From the NCBI GenBank assembly GCA_902798615.1, contig CADBXL010000028.1, positions 1 to 35,860 on the forward strand: a stretch of 35,860 bases of DNA, given 5' to 3'. Positions 23,873-32,828 of the stretch are shown one piece after another (the first letter of the stretch is position 1; the number at the start of each line of letters is the position of its first letter). The translations under genes and the position numbers were made by a program. The notes beneath the pieces are model-generated. The model saw nothing but the letters and a program-made list of their open reading frames with translations. It ran no database searches and was not told the DNA's origin. Source of the DNA: an uncultured Bacteroidales bacterium (lineage in GTDB: Bacteria > Bacteroidota > Bacteroidia > Bacteroidales > Bacteroidaceae).

Positions 23873-24970
23873 ATGAAAAAAACACTTGGCGTATTAACTG
23901 TCATGCTTTGTGCAACTTCTATGATATATGCACAGGCAGATGGAATTGCTACACATAAGTCATCAGACGTTGTGATGGCTTCGGATGGTGCAGCAATGGG
24001 AAAAGTAATTGCTTCTGGCTCTTGCGGAAAGAATGTCAATTACGAGTTGTATGACGATTATACTCTCCGCATCTTTGGAAGTGGACCGATGACCAATTTT
24101 GATCATATAATTGGTGCATGGGGGACTGATGCACCATGGGAGGACGAATCACAATGGATAAAGGCAATAAAATCCGTAGTTATTGAGGATGGTGTCACCC
24201 GAATAGGTGCTCATGCATTCTTGGGATGTACTTCACTTACAGAGGTGATTATTTCCAATAGTGTCACAAGTATTGGTCACGAAGCCTTCCGCGATTGTAA
24301 GGCACTTACGAAGATAGACATTCCTTGCAGCGTTACATGTATCGGAACTTTTGCTTTTGATGGATGTAGTTCTCTAGCGGAGATAAATCTCCCGAACGGT
24401 ATTGAGACAATTGAAAGTGGCGTATTCTATGGTTGTAGTTCACTTGAACATATAACTATTCCGAACAGTGTTACAAGTATAGAACATAATGCCTTCCATA
24501 ATTGTGCTTTACTTACAGAAATAATCATTCCGGATAGTGTTACATACATTGGAATGGATGCATTCAGTGGTTGTCACAATTTGGAATATGTGAAGATTGG
24601 CAAGGGTGTTACAACTATTGGTGAATGTGCTTTTTGGAATAATAATTCAGATAGGGAACTGGTGGTGGAGATTACTGCCGAAACTCGTATAACAGTCCTC
24701 GGTACTACTATAAATAGTTTTGGTGAACCAGAACACATCACTATTCGTGTGCCAGGAACAACCCTTGCTGATTATCGTAGTGCTGGAGATTGGTCGTATT
24801 ATATGAATCGTTTTGTCGGGTATGTCCCTACTATTACAGGCATCAGTTCTGTTCGCAATGGACAGCCAGTAATGAAATCTGATGCCGTTTATGACCTGCA
24901 AGGAAAGAAGGTGTCAGAGATGTGTCCCCATGGAATTTATATTGTCAATGGCAAAAAGATAATGAGGTAA
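23873..24970 (+). CDS. BspA-like leucine-rich repeat secreted protein 1
   Basis: This 365-aa exported protein has a signal peptide (MKKTLGVLTVMLCATSMIYAQ, cleavage near residue 21). The N-terminal ~80 residues resemble those of the next gene, and about six BspA-type LRR_5 repeats follow with the pattern IPNSVTSIGxxAFxxCxxL. After a proline/glycine-rich tail it ends AVYDLQGKKVSEMCPHGIYIVNGKKIMR, a C-terminal pattern seen in many Prevotella secreted proteins and like a type IX secretion sorting signal. BspA proteins bind host or bacterial surfaces in oral relatives; that is family knowledge and not shown here. It is followed 27 nt later by a paralog. Confidence 0.9.
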   Translation: MKKTLGVLTVMLCATSMIYAQADGIATHKSSDVVMASDGAAMGKVIASGSCGKNVNYELYDDYTLRIFGSGPMTNFDHIIGAWGTDAPWEDESQWIKAIKSVVIEDGVTRIGAHAFLGCTSLTEVIISNSVTSIGHEAFRDCKALTKIDIPCSVTCIGTFAFDGCSSLAEINLPNGIETIESGVFYGCSSLEHITIPNSVTSIEHNAFHNCALLTEIIIPDSVTYIGMDAFSGCHNLEYVKIGKGVTTIGECAFWNNNSDRELVVEITAETRITVLGTTINSFGEPEHITIRVPGTTLADYRSAGDWSYYMNRFVGYVPTITGISSVRNGQPVMKSDAVYDLQGKKVSEMCPHGIYIVNGKKIMR

Positions 24971-24997
24971 AAAAATATTACTATAAATGTAAATACA

Positions 24998-26161
24998 ATG
25001 AAGAAAATATTTGGAATATTATCACTCTTGCTTTGTGCAACTCCAATGATATATGCACAGGCAAATGGAGTTGCTAAACTTCAGTCATCAGACGTTGTGA
25101 CGGGATTGAATGGGGTAGCAAAGGGTAAAGTAATTGATTCTGGCTCTTGCGGATATAATGTCAATTACGAATTGTATGATGACTACACTCTCCGTATCTA
25201 TGGAAAGGGTGAGATGAGCAATTATTTATCATTAGGATATTTTGAAGGTGAAGTAAACCCCGCACTTACATCATCTCCATGGGGGAAGGAACAATGTGTA
25301 AAAAAAATAAAAGCAGTAGTTATAGAGAATGGTGTTACCCGTATTGGTAAAAATGCCTTCAGTCCTTGTACTTCACTTACCGCAGTAACAATTCCGAACA
25401 GTGTTACAAGCATTGGAGATGAAGCTTTCCGCGGTTGCTCTGCACTTACCGATATAACAATTCCAAATGGCGTTACAAGTATAGGGTGGGCTACTTTCTG
25501 TGGTTGTGAGGCACTTAAAAAGATAAATATTCCTAACAGTGTTACATTCATTGAATATATGGCTTTTGATGGATGTAGTTCACTTGCAGAGGTAACTATT
25601 TCGAACAATATTGAGACACTAACTAGCAGTGTCTTCTATGGTTGTAGTTCACTTGCACATATAAAAATTCCGAATAGTGTTACAAGCATAGAAGAATTTG
25701 CCTTTGAAAATTGTTCTTCACTTTCAGAGATAAATATCCCGAATAGCGTTACAAGCATTGGAGATAGGACATTCTATTATTGTGATAAACTGAAATACGT
25801 GAAAATCGGTGAAAATGTAACAGAAATAGGTGGAATGGCATTCCCTCAAGATGATGACGAGGATTTAGTAATAGAAATTACGTCTGAAACTCCTGCAAAT
25901 CTTGGTAGTGTAGAAGCATTCGGTTTTCTCTGTACTATCTATGTGCCAGAAAACGCGCTTGAAACTTATCTCAATGCGAAATATTGGAAAGATCATGCAT
26001 ATCAGATATTGCCAAAGAAATATACTACTGGTATAAATTCAATTGGTTCTGAACTATCAGAAAAGAAAACTGCCATTTACGATCTGCAAGGACATAGGGT
26101 AACTGAGATGCAGCCAAACGGCATATATATAGTTAATGGTAAGAAGATAGTAATGAAATAA
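24998..26161 (+). CDS. BspA-like leucine-rich repeat secreted protein 2
   Basis: The 387-aa paralog of the preceding gene has signal peptide MKKIFGILSLLLCATPMIYAQ, a shared QSSDVV, SGSCGYNVNYELYDDYTLRI start, and about seven LRR_5 repeats (IPNSVTSIGDEAFRGCSALTDI and similar). The last ~30 residues (AIYDLQGHRVTEMQPNGIYIV) match those of its neighbour. The two probably arose by tandem duplication; differences are concentrated in the repeat surface and in an insertion (ALTSSPWGKEQ). A strong hairpin terminator directly follows. Confidence 0.9.
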   Translation: MKKIFGILSLLLCATPMIYAQANGVAKLQSSDVVTGLNGVAKGKVIDSGSCGYNVNYELYDDYTLRIYGKGEMSNYLSLGYFEGEVNPALTSSPWGKEQCVKKIKAVVIENGVTRIGKNAFSPCTSLTAVTIPNSVTSIGDEAFRGCSALTDITIPNGVTSIGWATFCGCEALKKINIPNSVTFIEYMAFDGCSSLAEVTISNNIETLTSSVFYGCSSLAHIKIPNSVTSIEEFAFENCSSLSEINIPNSVTSIGDRTFYYCDKLKYVKIGENVTEIGGMAFPQDDDEDLVIEITSETPANLGSVEAFGFLCTIYVPENALETYLNAKYWKDHAYQILPKKYTTGINSIGSELSEKKTAIYDLQGHRVTEMQPNGIYIVNGKKIVMK

Positions 26162-26162
26162 T

Positions 26163-26203
26163 GAAAAAGTGATGATGGAAATGTTTTTCATCATCACTTT
26201 TTC
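26163..26203. terminator. Bidirectional terminator after BspA-like genes
   Basis: GAAAAAGTGATGATG (26163-26177) and CATCATCACTTTTTC (26189-26203) form a 15-bp perfect stem followed by a T-run on the plus strand, and it also serves the convergent HXXEE gene. Confidence 0.9.
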
Positions 26204-26208
26204 TCTTT

Positions 26209-26694
26209 TTAGTGACTTCTACCTGCGATTTTCAATGCTGGTATCATATTAATTGCGACGATTGCTAATCCTATGATTATATGCCATACGTTTATGTCTA
26301 TTAAGGTATAGCAATGGTGGAGTATCAATGCGCTGATAGGCAGACAGATAATGCTTGTGATTAATGCAGGGATGTATCTGCGGATTACTAATGCCTGACC
26401 AATGTGCACTACATAATGTGCGGTAAGTCCAAGGAAACTGCCAAACCAGATGTTCCAACATAGGGAGTTGTCGAAATATATAGCGACAAGGGATATGGCT
26501 GTAAACACAACAAACTCTTCCATTACCGCAAGGGCAAATCCTTCGGTAGTGAAATTCTTGAACCTTTTGTAAAGAAATGGAAAACGGCTTTGCAGCATAT
26601 CTGCGTTTCGGTTTATGAAATGCTTCATGCCGATAATCTCTTCCAAATCGTGGAATATGAATAATAGCGGAAAGGTAAGGGCAAAGATTGTCAT
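26209..26694 (-). CDS. HXXEE domain membrane protein
   Basis: This 161-aa membrane protein has four or five hydrophobic segments. The family motif HDLEE is at 15-19, a second acidic pair lies at MEEF, and later HYVVHIGQA places two His in a helix. HXXEE proteins have these residues in or near the membrane and may bind metal; their function is not known. It stands alone, convergent with the BspA pair. Confidence 0.85.
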   Translation of the reverse strand: MTIFALTFPLLFIFHDLEEIIGMKHFINRNADMLQSRFPFLYKRFKNFTTEGFALAVMEEFVVFTAISLVAIYFDNSLCWNIWFGSFLGLTAHYVVHIGQALVIRRYIPALITSIICLPISALILHHCYTLIDINVWHIIIGLAIVAINMIPALKIAGRSH

Positions 26695-26735
26695 TCTGTC
26701 GTGCTAAATAATTGCTTTGATAGGGTACTGATGTC

Positions 26736-26852
26736 TCGTTGAAAGTTCGTTGTGAGTCCCTTGTTCCTCCTAACCAAACTCGGTGCAACTCCTATTGAAA
26801 ATCGCTTCTTCACCGACTTTGCACCGACTTTGCACCGACTTTGGTACGGAGG
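26736..26852. repeat. Composite 11-bp tandem and ACCAAACTCG hairpin, copy 2
   Basis: 11-bp units TCGTTGAAAGT and TCGTTGTGAGT (26736-26757) are followed by ACCAAACTCGGTGCAA (26773-26788) and TTGCACCGACTTTGGT (26830-26845), complementary with one mismatch, with outer CCTCC/GGAGG. The right half contains three exact copies of CACCGACTTTG (26811-26843). It fills the junction between two minus-strand genes, ending 35 nt from the DUF5715 stop codon. Confidence 0.85.
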
Positions 26853-26887
26853 AAGAGCGAAGGTAGAACGATGGTAAAGCGAGGGCT

Positions 26888-27700
26888 TTACCTTGTCGTT
26901 AGGTGGAAACAACCTTGCTTCTTCTCGTACTTGATGTAACAACGACCTTGATTACGCATATCCCTAAGTACCTCAGAGAGAATCCATTTCAAGGTGTCGT
27001 TAGTCACTTCACGACGCTTTGGACCCTTTGGATCTTGAACCGTCTTGTATCGGTTGTAGCAGATATCAACGGTAGTGCCATAAAGATGGCAGGAATTCTC
27101 TGTGGCATTGATGTTGCGAGTACGTAGTTTCTGCACGTTCGCCTTTGTGCGCAACACGCTTGTGGTGATAATCTTATGCAAAGGTACTCCCTTGGCATCA
27201 AGAGAATCGTAGAAGGCGCGTCCGATGTCCTGAAGCAATACAGCTGCACGAGGTACGAGATAAGGGCTGCTTGAGCTGAGTCTATCTACATGATACCAAG
27301 GCGAAGAGCCGATATACACAAGCTCATCTTTGCGGTTCTCTGCATCCTTATCATCCTTAACAGGCTTCACACCATATTTTTGAGCAGCTACAATCTGAAC
27401 GCTCTGGGAATCAGGGAAAGCCTTGTCGTAATCAGGAACGCTAAATATCTTGTGATGCTTTCTCGTGTCGGGGGGTAGGGAAGCTTGGATGTTTTCCGAA
27501 TTTTCTGAAGATACAGGACTGTCAGATGTTTCTGTTTCTTCTTCGGCTTCCGCCTCTTTATTTACAACGGCTAAGGAATCAGCCATTGCAATCTCTTCTG
27601 GAGATTTGGGCTCATCGATGTCTGTTGTCAGACGAAGCAAGCCGAGAGCCAGAACTATGATGGTAAAAACGTGTAAATATGCTTTTTTTGAGACTTTCAT
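26888..27700 (-). CDS. DUF5715 family protein, peptidase M15-like
   Basis: The preferred start is the ATG at 27700 (MKVSKKAYLHVFTIIVLALG, 270 aa). An N-terminal membrane anchor or signal segment (about 7-24) is followed by an acidic low-complexity linker (about 28-65), then the DUF5715 domain. The segments SCHLYGTTVDICY and CFHLTTR recall the His/Asp/His zinc ligands of M15 D-Ala-D-Ala carboxypeptidases, suggesting a cell-wall-associated role; this is an inference. DUF5715 genes in Bacteroidetes are commonly near phoH. It is transcribed divergently from phoH. Confidence 0.8.
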   Translation of the reverse strand: MKVSKKAYLHVFTIIVLALGLLRLTTDIDEPKSPEEIAMADSLAVVNKEAEAEEETETSDSPVSSENSENIQASLPPDTRKHHKIFSVPDYDKAFPDSQSVQIVAAQKYGVKPVKDDKDAENRKDELVYIGSSPWYHVDRLSSSSPYLVPRAAVLLQDIGRAFYDSLDAKGVPLHKIITTSVLRTKANVQKLRTRNINATENSCHLYGTTVDICYNRYKTVQDPKGPKRREVTNDTLKWILSEVLRDMRNQGRCYIKYEKKQGCFHLTTR

Positions 27701-27724
27701 ACAATTTTTTTTATTTTTGTGGCA

Positions 27725-27732
27725 CAAAGATA
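27725..27732 (-). promoter_or_regulatory. -7 promoter box for DUF5715 gene
   Basis: On the minus strand it reads TATCTTTG, fitting TAnnTTTG. The start codon lies 25 nt downstream. No clear -33 box. Confidence 0.55.
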
Positions 27733-27765
27733 CGAAAAAAATGATGAAATATGAAAACCTTTTTG

Positions 27766-27773
27766 TAATTTTG
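27766..27773 (+). promoter_or_regulatory. -7 promoter box for phoH
   Basis: TAATTTTG followed by C fits the Bacteroidetes -7 element; the phoH start codon (TTG at 27802) lies 29 nt downstream. It is divergent from the DUF5715 promoter. Confidence 0.6.
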
Positions 27774-27801
27774 CAGAAAAATTTTATAGTATTAAGAAAA
27801 A

Positions 27802-28755
27802 TTGATAGAAAAGCATTTAGTGATTGAGGATATCGACCCCGTTGAAATGTATGGTGTTGGCAACTGTCACCTGCAGGTTATCAAGTCGCTTTATCCTAAG
27901 TTGAGAATTGTTGCGCGCGACAATGTGATCCGTGTTCTCGGTGACGAGGAGGAGATGTGTCGCTTTGAGGAGAATATTGAGAAGATACGTCGTCATCTGC
28001 TGAAATACAACACAATCAGCGATGAGGACATTCTTGACATCATCAAGGGAAATCCCACGAAAGGAGACGGAAGTGATGATGCTCTGCTCTATAACATATC
28101 TGGTCGCCCGATACGTTCACGCTCGGCAAATCAGCAACAGATTGTAGATGCTTTCAACGAGAATGATATGGTCTTTGCCGTAGGACCTGCCGGAACGGGT
28201 AAGACATACCTCGGCATTGCGCTTGCCGTTAAGGCTCTCAAGGAGAAAACGGCAAAGAGAATAATCCTTTCGCGTCCGGCTGTGGAGGCTGGCGAGAAAC
28301 TCGGTTTCCTTCCGGGCGATATGAAAGAGAAGATAGATCCATATCTCCAGCCTCTGTATGATGCCCTTGAGGATATGATTCCGGCGGTGAAGCTTCAGGA
28401 TATGATGGAGAAGAAAATTATCCAGATTGCTCCGCTAGCATTCATGCGAGGAAGAACATTGAGTGATGCCGTGGTGATATTGGATGAGGCTCAGAACACA
28501 ACATCGGCTCAGATAAAGATGTTCCTTACTCGCATGGGCTGGAACACGAAGATGATTATCACGGGCGATATGACGCAGGTGGATTTACCACATAGCGTGA
28601 AGAGCGGACTTGCCGTGGCTATGGATGTGCTGAAGAATACTGAGGGAATATCCATTATCCAGTTGAACGACAAGGATATTGTCCGTCATAAACTTGTAAC
28701 GAGAATTGTAAACGCATTTGATAAATATAACAATGAACGCATTAACAAAGACTGA
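27802..28755 (+). CDS. PhoH family protein (PhoH-like ATPase)
   Basis: This is a 317-aa P-loop ATPase with Walker A GPAGTGKT (128-135), Walker [12 protein letters not shown] and an N-terminal domain that matches Bacteroidetes homologs ([33 protein letters not shown]). It is related to the ATPase part of PhoH, involved in RNA metabolism or phosphate stress; the exact role is unclear. The start is a TTG at 27802, chosen because homologs begin similarly (MIEK...); a GTG at 27820 is an alternative. purC starts 23 nt before its end. Confidence 0.9.
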   Translation: MIEKHLVIEDIDPVEMYGVGNCHLQVIKSLYPKLRIVARDNVIRVLGDEEEMCRFEENIEKIRRHLLKYNTISDEDILDIIKGNPTKGDGSDDALLYNISGRPIRSRSANQQQIVDAFNENDMVFAVGPAGTGKTYLGIALAVKALKEKTAKRIILSRPAVEAGEKLGFLPGDMKEKIDPYLQPLYDALEDMIPAVKLQDMMEKKIIQIAPLAFMRGRTLSDAVVILDEAQNTTSAQIKMFLTRMGWNTKMIITGDMTQVDLPHSVKSGLAVAMDVLKNTEGISIIQLNDKDIVRHKLVTRIVNAFDKYNNERINKD

Positions 28756-29683
28756 GTTTAACTTTAAGGGTCAGACCGCCGTTTATCACGGTAAGGTTCG
28801 TGACGTGTACACAATCAATGATGATCTGATGGTAATGGTCGCAACAGACCGCATCTCTGCATTCGATGTCATCCTGCCAAAGGGTATTCCTTTCAAGGGA
28901 CAGGTACTGAACCAGATTGCTGCCAAGTTCCTTGACGCAACAGCTGACATCTGCCCTAACTGGAAACTGGCTACTCCTGATCCACAGGTTACTGTAGGTT
29001 TGAAGTGCGAGGGATTCCGCGTGGAGATGATCATCCGTGGCATCCTTACAGGTTCTGCATGGCGCGACTACAAGAACGGTTGCCGTGAGATCTGTGGTGT
29101 TAAGCTCCCAGAGGGAATGAAGGAGAACCAGCGTTTCCCAGAGCCAATCATCACTCCTACTACAAAGGCAGACGAGGGTCATGACCTCAACATCTCAAAG
29201 GAGGAAATCATTGCTCAGGGTATAGTATCTGCCGAGGACTATGCCGTAATGGAGGACTACACTCGCAAGCTCTTCGCTCGTGGTCAGGAAATAGCTGCAA
29301 AGCAGGGTCTTATCCTCGTTGACACAAAGTACGAGTTCGGCAAGCGCGACGGTAAGGTATATCTCATCGACGAGATTCACACACCAGATTCTTCACGCTA
29401 TTTCTATGCAGACGGCTATGAGGAGAAGTTTGCAAAGGGTGAGCCTCAGAAGCAGCTCTCAAAGGAGTTCGTTCGCCAGTGGCTTATTGAGCATAACTTC
29501 ATGAATGAGCCAGGTCAGGTAATGCCAGAGATTACAGACGAGTATGCAGAGAGCGTATCAGACCGCTACATCGAGCTTTACGAGCATATCGTAGGCGAGA
29601 AGTTCGACCGTGCAAAGGAGACTGGCGACATCGCCGCTCGTATTGAGAAGAATGTTTCGGAATACCTTGCTAATGTAAAATAG
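28733..29683 (+). CDS. purC: Phosphoribosylaminoimidazole-succinocarboxamide synthase
   Basis: PurC joins aspartate to CAIR with ATP to give SAICAR in purine synthesis. The start is ATG at 28733 ([21 protein letters not shown], 316 aa), 23 nt inside phoH. Visible motifs are [46 protein letters not shown] and [15 protein letters not shown]. The length fits the longer, plant/yeast-like form of the enzyme rather than the 237-aa E. coli form. Confidence 0.97.
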   Translation: MNALTKTEFNFKGQTAVYHGKVRDVYTINDDLMVMVATDRISAFDVILPKGIPFKGQVLNQIAAKFLDATADICPNWKLATPDPQVTVGLKCEGFRVEMIIRGILTGSAWRDYKNGCREICGVKLPEGMKENQRFPEPIITPTTKADEGHDLNISKEEIIAQGIVSAEDYAVMEDYTRKLFARGQEIAAKQGLILVDTKYEFGKRDGKVYLIDEIHTPDSSRYFYADGYEEKFAKGEPQKQLSKEFVRQWLIEHNFMNEPGQVMPEITDEYAESVSDRYIELYEHIVGEKFDRAKETGDIAARIEKNVSEYLANVK

Positions 29684-29684
29684 G

Positions 29685-29885
29685 GTTTAGAGGTTTTCAG
29701 GTTTTGAGGTCGGAATGCTCTTGAAAAGTATAAAGTAAAAAGGAAAAATTAAAAAGTATGATTACCTTGTATAGCGAAGGGTAGTCGAGAAAATACAAAC
29801 CATACTTTTTACTTCTAAATTTTTACTTTTTAATTTCTAAGCGATACTGACCTTCTAACCTTATAACCATCCAACCTTATAACCT
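29685..29885. repeat. Junction inverted-repeat element k (AT-rich)
   Basis: The element starts right after the purC stop codon. GGTTTAGAGGTTTTCAGG-like units at the left pair loosely with CCTTCTAACCTTATAACC-like units at the right; the inner AAAGTATAAAGTAAAAAGG tract pairs with CATACTTTTTACTTCTAAAT. It fills the 214-nt purC-menG junction. Confidence 0.6.
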
Positions 29886-29897
29886 ATTATAATTAAG

Positions 29898-30632
29898 GTG
29901 TACGAACAAGAAACGATAAAGCCCTACGATGGTGAGGGTGAAAAAGGAAAGTTGGTAGAGACTATGTTCGATAACATAGCCCCTACCTACGATACTTTAA
30001 ATCACCGCCTTTCGTGGGATATTGACAAATACTGGCGCAAGAAGGCCGTAAAGGCTCTTGTGCCATATAGTCCGAAGAAGATACTCGACATTGCCACAGG
30101 CACAGGCGACTTCGCCATCCTTCAGGCCCAGATGCTACATCCTGAGACTCTCATAGGTGCTGATATCTCAGAAGGAATGATGCAGGTGGGCAGAGAGAAA
30201 GTGGTACGTCTCGGACTTTCAGACATCATTACCTTTGCAAAGGAGGATTGTCTTAATCTGTCGTTTGACAATGATAGTTTTGATGCCGTAACGGCAGCTT
30301 TCGGAATACGTAACTTCCAGGACTTAGAATGCGGACTTCGTGAAATGTACCGTGTGCTTCGAGAGGGTGGAGTATTGAGCATTATAGAACTGACAACTCC
30401 AGTCTCTTTTCCGATGAAGCAGTTATTCGGTATATATAGCGGTACGGTGTTGCCGCTCTATGGCAGGCTCATTTCGCACGACTCAAACGCCTATTCATAT
30501 CTCAACAAGACAATTGCGGCATTCCCGCAGGGAGAGACGATGGTGGAGATACTCAGGAGAATAGGATTTGCTGAGGCTTCGTTCACACGCCTCACATTCG
30601 GCATTTGCACAATGTATTTTGCAAGAAAATAA
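29898..30632 (+). CDS. ubiE: Demethylmenaquinone methyltransferase (UbiE/MenG)
   Basis: This enzyme methylates demethylmenaquinone with SAM in the last step of menaquinone synthesis; Bacteroidetes use menaquinone, so that role is favoured over ubiquinone. The 244-aa product has [17 protein letters not shown] near the start, SAM motif [13 protein letters not shown], and [12 protein letters not shown], with [17 protein letters not shown] later. The start is GTG at 29898, supported by the alignment style of relatives. aroE follows after 6 nt. Confidence 0.95.
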   Translation: MYEQETIKPYDGEGEKGKLVETMFDNIAPTYDTLNHRLSWDIDKYWRKKAVKALVPYSPKKILDIATGTGDFAILQAQMLHPETLIGADISEGMMQVGREKVVRLGLSDIITFAKEDCLNLSFDNDSFDAVTAAFGIRNFQDLECGLREMYRVLREGGVLSIIELTTPVSFPMKQLFGIYSGTVLPLYGRLISHDSNAYSYLNKTIAAFPQGETMVEILRRIGFAEASFTRLTFGICTMYFARK

Positions 30633-30638
30633 AAAACG

Positions 30639-31379
30639 ATGAAGAAATACGGACTTATAGGCTATCCACTTGGCCATTCCTTCTCAATGGGATATTTCAA
30701 TGAGAAGTTTAGAAACGAGGGCGTAAATGCCACTTATGAGAATTTTGAGATTCCTCAGATCACTAATCTTCCAGAGGTGATACAGGCTAATCCGGAGCTC
30801 TCAGGTTTCAATGTCACCATTCCTTACAAGGAACAGGTGATGAGCTACCTCGACACCGTTTCTCCAGAGGCAACGGAGATAGGTGCCGTGAATGTGGTCA
30901 AGGTGGAGCGTGGAGCTGGTAAGGTGCTCCTTCACGGCTATAACTCCGATGTGGTTGGCTTTATGAACAGCATACAGCCACTTCTTCGTCCTGAGCATAA
31001 GAAAGCGTTGATTCTTGGAACTGGTGGCGCTTCAAAGGCTGTGGAATATGGTCTTCGCAAACTCGGACTTGAGACACTTAAAGTAAGTCGTAGGATTGTG
31101 GATGATACCATTCAGTATGAGCAGATTACACCAGAACTGTTAAAGGAATACAACGTGATAGTGAACTGTACTCCATGTGGCATGTCACCTCATTTCGATG
31201 AGTTCCCGCAGTTGCCATACGAGGCTATGGATAAGACATTCCTTCTCTACGACCTTATATATAATCCGGAGGAAACGCTCTTCCTGCGCAAGGGTAGGGA
31301 ACAGGGTGCAATCACAAAGAACGGACTTGAGATGCTCCTGCTTCAGGCTGAGGCTGGATGGAGTATTTGGAATGGGTAA
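30639..31379 (+). CDS. aroE: Shikimate dehydrogenase
   Basis: AroE reduces 3-dehydroshikimate to shikimate with NADPH, on the way to aromatic amino acids and menaquinone. The 246-aa product has the shikimate pocket GYPLGHSFS, catalytic Lys in FNVTIPYKEQV, NSDVVGF, and the nucleotide-binding LGTGGASKAV loop, then NCTPCGM. It is slightly shorter than E. coli AroE (272 aa). Downstream is a palindromic element reaching purM. Confidence 0.96.
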   Translation: MKKYGLIGYPLGHSFSMGYFNEKFRNEGVNATYENFEIPQITNLPEVIQANPELSGFNVTIPYKEQVMSYLDTVSPEATEIGAVNVVKVERGAGKVLLHGYNSDVVGFMNSIQPLLRPEHKKALILGTGGASKAVEYGLRKLGLETLKVSRRIVDDTIQYEQITPELLKEYNVIVNCTPCGMSPHFDEFPQLPYEAMDKTFLLYDLIYNPEETLFLRKGREQGAITKNGLEMLLLQAEAGWSIWNG

Positions 31380-31386
31380 AGGATGA

Positions 31387-31521
31387 CCCCTCACCCGTCA
31401 CCAAGTGACACCCTCTCCCCAAGGGGCGAGGGAAATGTTAGTAACAATCCCTTATAAGCGATAAAAGGTAACATCCCCCTCGCCCCTTTGGGAGAGGATG
31501 CCCGCAGGGCAGGTGAGGGGC
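31387..31521. repeat. Junction inverted repeat i (CCCTCTCCCC family, full length)
   Basis: CCCCTCACC (31387-31395) and GGTGAGGGG (31512-31520) are the outer arms; CACCCTCTCCCCAAGGGGCG and CTCGCCCCTTTGGGAGAGG are inner hairpin parts. The centre has TAAGCGATAAAAGGTAAC, also in the element at 1652-1733. It starts 7 nt after the aroE stop codon and ends 15 nt before the purM start. Confidence 0.88.
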
Positions 31522-31536
31522 TGGATTTTTTGAATT

Positions 31537-32700
31537 ATGAACAACAGATATATGATGCGAGGCGTGAGTGCAGCCAAGGAGGATGTGCACAACGCTATCA
31601 AGAACATTGACAAAGGTGTTTTCCCACAGGCTTTCTGCAAGATTATCCCTGATATTCTTGGCGGTGATCCTGAGTATTGTAACATTATGCACGCTGATGG
31701 TGCTGGTACAAAGTCATCATTGGCTTATATGTACTGGAAAGAGACTGGCGACCTCTCCGTTTGGAAGGGAATCGCTCAGGATGCCATCGTGATGAATACC
31801 GACGACCTGCTCTGTGTGGGTGCTGTGGATAACATCCTCGTTTCATCAACTATCGGACGTAACAAGATGCTTGTTCCGGGTGAGGTTATCTCTGCTATCA
31901 TCAATGGTACAGACGAACTCCTTGCCGAGATGCGCGAGATGGGTATCGGTATCTATCCAACAGGTGGTGAGACTGCTGATGTGGGCGACCTAACACGTAC
32001 TATCATCGTTGACTCTACCGTCACTTGCCGTATGAAGCGTTCTGATGTAATCGACAATGCCAACATCCGTCCTGGTGATGTAATCGTAGGTCTTTCTTCT
32101 ACAGGTCAGGCAACATACGAGAAGAGATATAATGGTGGTATGGGTTCTAACGGACTCACCTCTGCTCGTCATGATGTGTTCTCTAAGTATCTTGCAGAGA
32201 AGTATCCAGAGAGCTACGACAAGGCAGTTCCAGATGAACTTGTATATAGCGGTACAAAGAAACTCACAGATCCAACTGAGGTTGAGGGCGTTAATGCTGG
32301 TCAGATGGTTCTCTCTCCAACACGTACCTACGCTCCTGTAATCAAGCGTCTGCTCGATGAACTCCGTCCTGAGATTCATGGTATGGTACATTGTACAGGT
32401 GGTGCTCAGACAAAGGTTCTCCATTTCGTAAACGATAACTGCAAGGTTATCAAGGATAATATGTTCCCTGTTCCACCACTCTTCAAGATGATTCACGAAG
32501 AGAGCGGTACTGACTGGAAGGAAATGTATCAGGTCTTCAATATGGGACACCGTATGGAGATTTATGTCCGTCCAGAGGTAGCAGATAAGGTCATAGCAAT
32601 TTCCAAGAGCTTCAATATCGATGCACAGGTTGTTGGCCATATCGAGGAAGGAAAGAAATCATTAACAATCAAATCCGAATTCGGAGAGTTTAATTATTAA
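31537..32700 (+). CDS. purM: Phosphoribosylformylglycinamidine cyclo-ligase (AIR synthase)
   Basis: PurM closes the imidazole ring to form AIR in purine synthesis. The 387-aa product has the ATP/FGAM-binding signatures NIMHADGAGTKSSLAYMY, MNTDDLLCVGAV, PTGGETADVGD and VHCTGGAQTKVLHF. It is longer than E. coli PurM (345 aa), with the extra length in the middle, in the form usual in Bacteroidetes. Adjacent genes are aroE upstream and prfA downstream, both separated by repeat elements. Confidence 0.95.
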   Translation: MNNRYMMRGVSAAKEDVHNAIKNIDKGVFPQAFCKIIPDILGGDPEYCNIMHADGAGTKSSLAYMYWKETGDLSVWKGIAQDAIVMNTDDLLCVGAVDNILVSSTIGRNKMLVPGEVISAIINGTDELLAEMREMGIGIYPTGGETADVGDLTRTIIVDSTVTCRMKRSDVIDNANIRPGDVIVGLSSTGQATYEKRYNGGMGSNGLTSARHDVFSKYLAEKYPESYDKAVPDELVYSGTKKLTDPTEVEGVNAGQMVLSPTRTYAPVIKRLLDELRPEIHGMVHCTGGAQTKVLHFVNDNCKVIKDNMFPVPPLFKMIHEESGTDWKEMYQVFNMGHRMEIYVRPEVADKVIAISKSFNIDAQVVGHIEEGKKSLTIKSEFGEFNY

Positions 32701-32702
32701 AA

Positions 32703-32827
32703 GCCCACCCAGGCCCTCCCAAAGGGAGGGATGCGGTATAGTAAGATAAACTTTAATATAATCGTTTCAATTTTTTTGCCAAATTAATGTATAAAACATC
32801 CTTCCCTTTGGGAAGGCTTGGTTAGGC
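32703..32827. repeat. Junction inverted repeat j
   Basis: AGCCCACCCAGGCCCTCCC and GGGAAGGCTTGGTTAGGCT pair at 15 of 19 positions; each arm continues into a CCCTCCCAAAGGGAGGG or CCTTCCCTTTGGGAAGG hairpin. It begins 2 nt after the purM stop codon and ends 1-2 nt before the prfA start codon, so it occupies the whole junction. Confidence 0.85.
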
Positions 32828-32828
32828 T

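Noticed and set aside
31990-32640. 216-codon open frame antisense to purM
   Set aside because: Shadow of purM; no domain, no promoter or context of its own.
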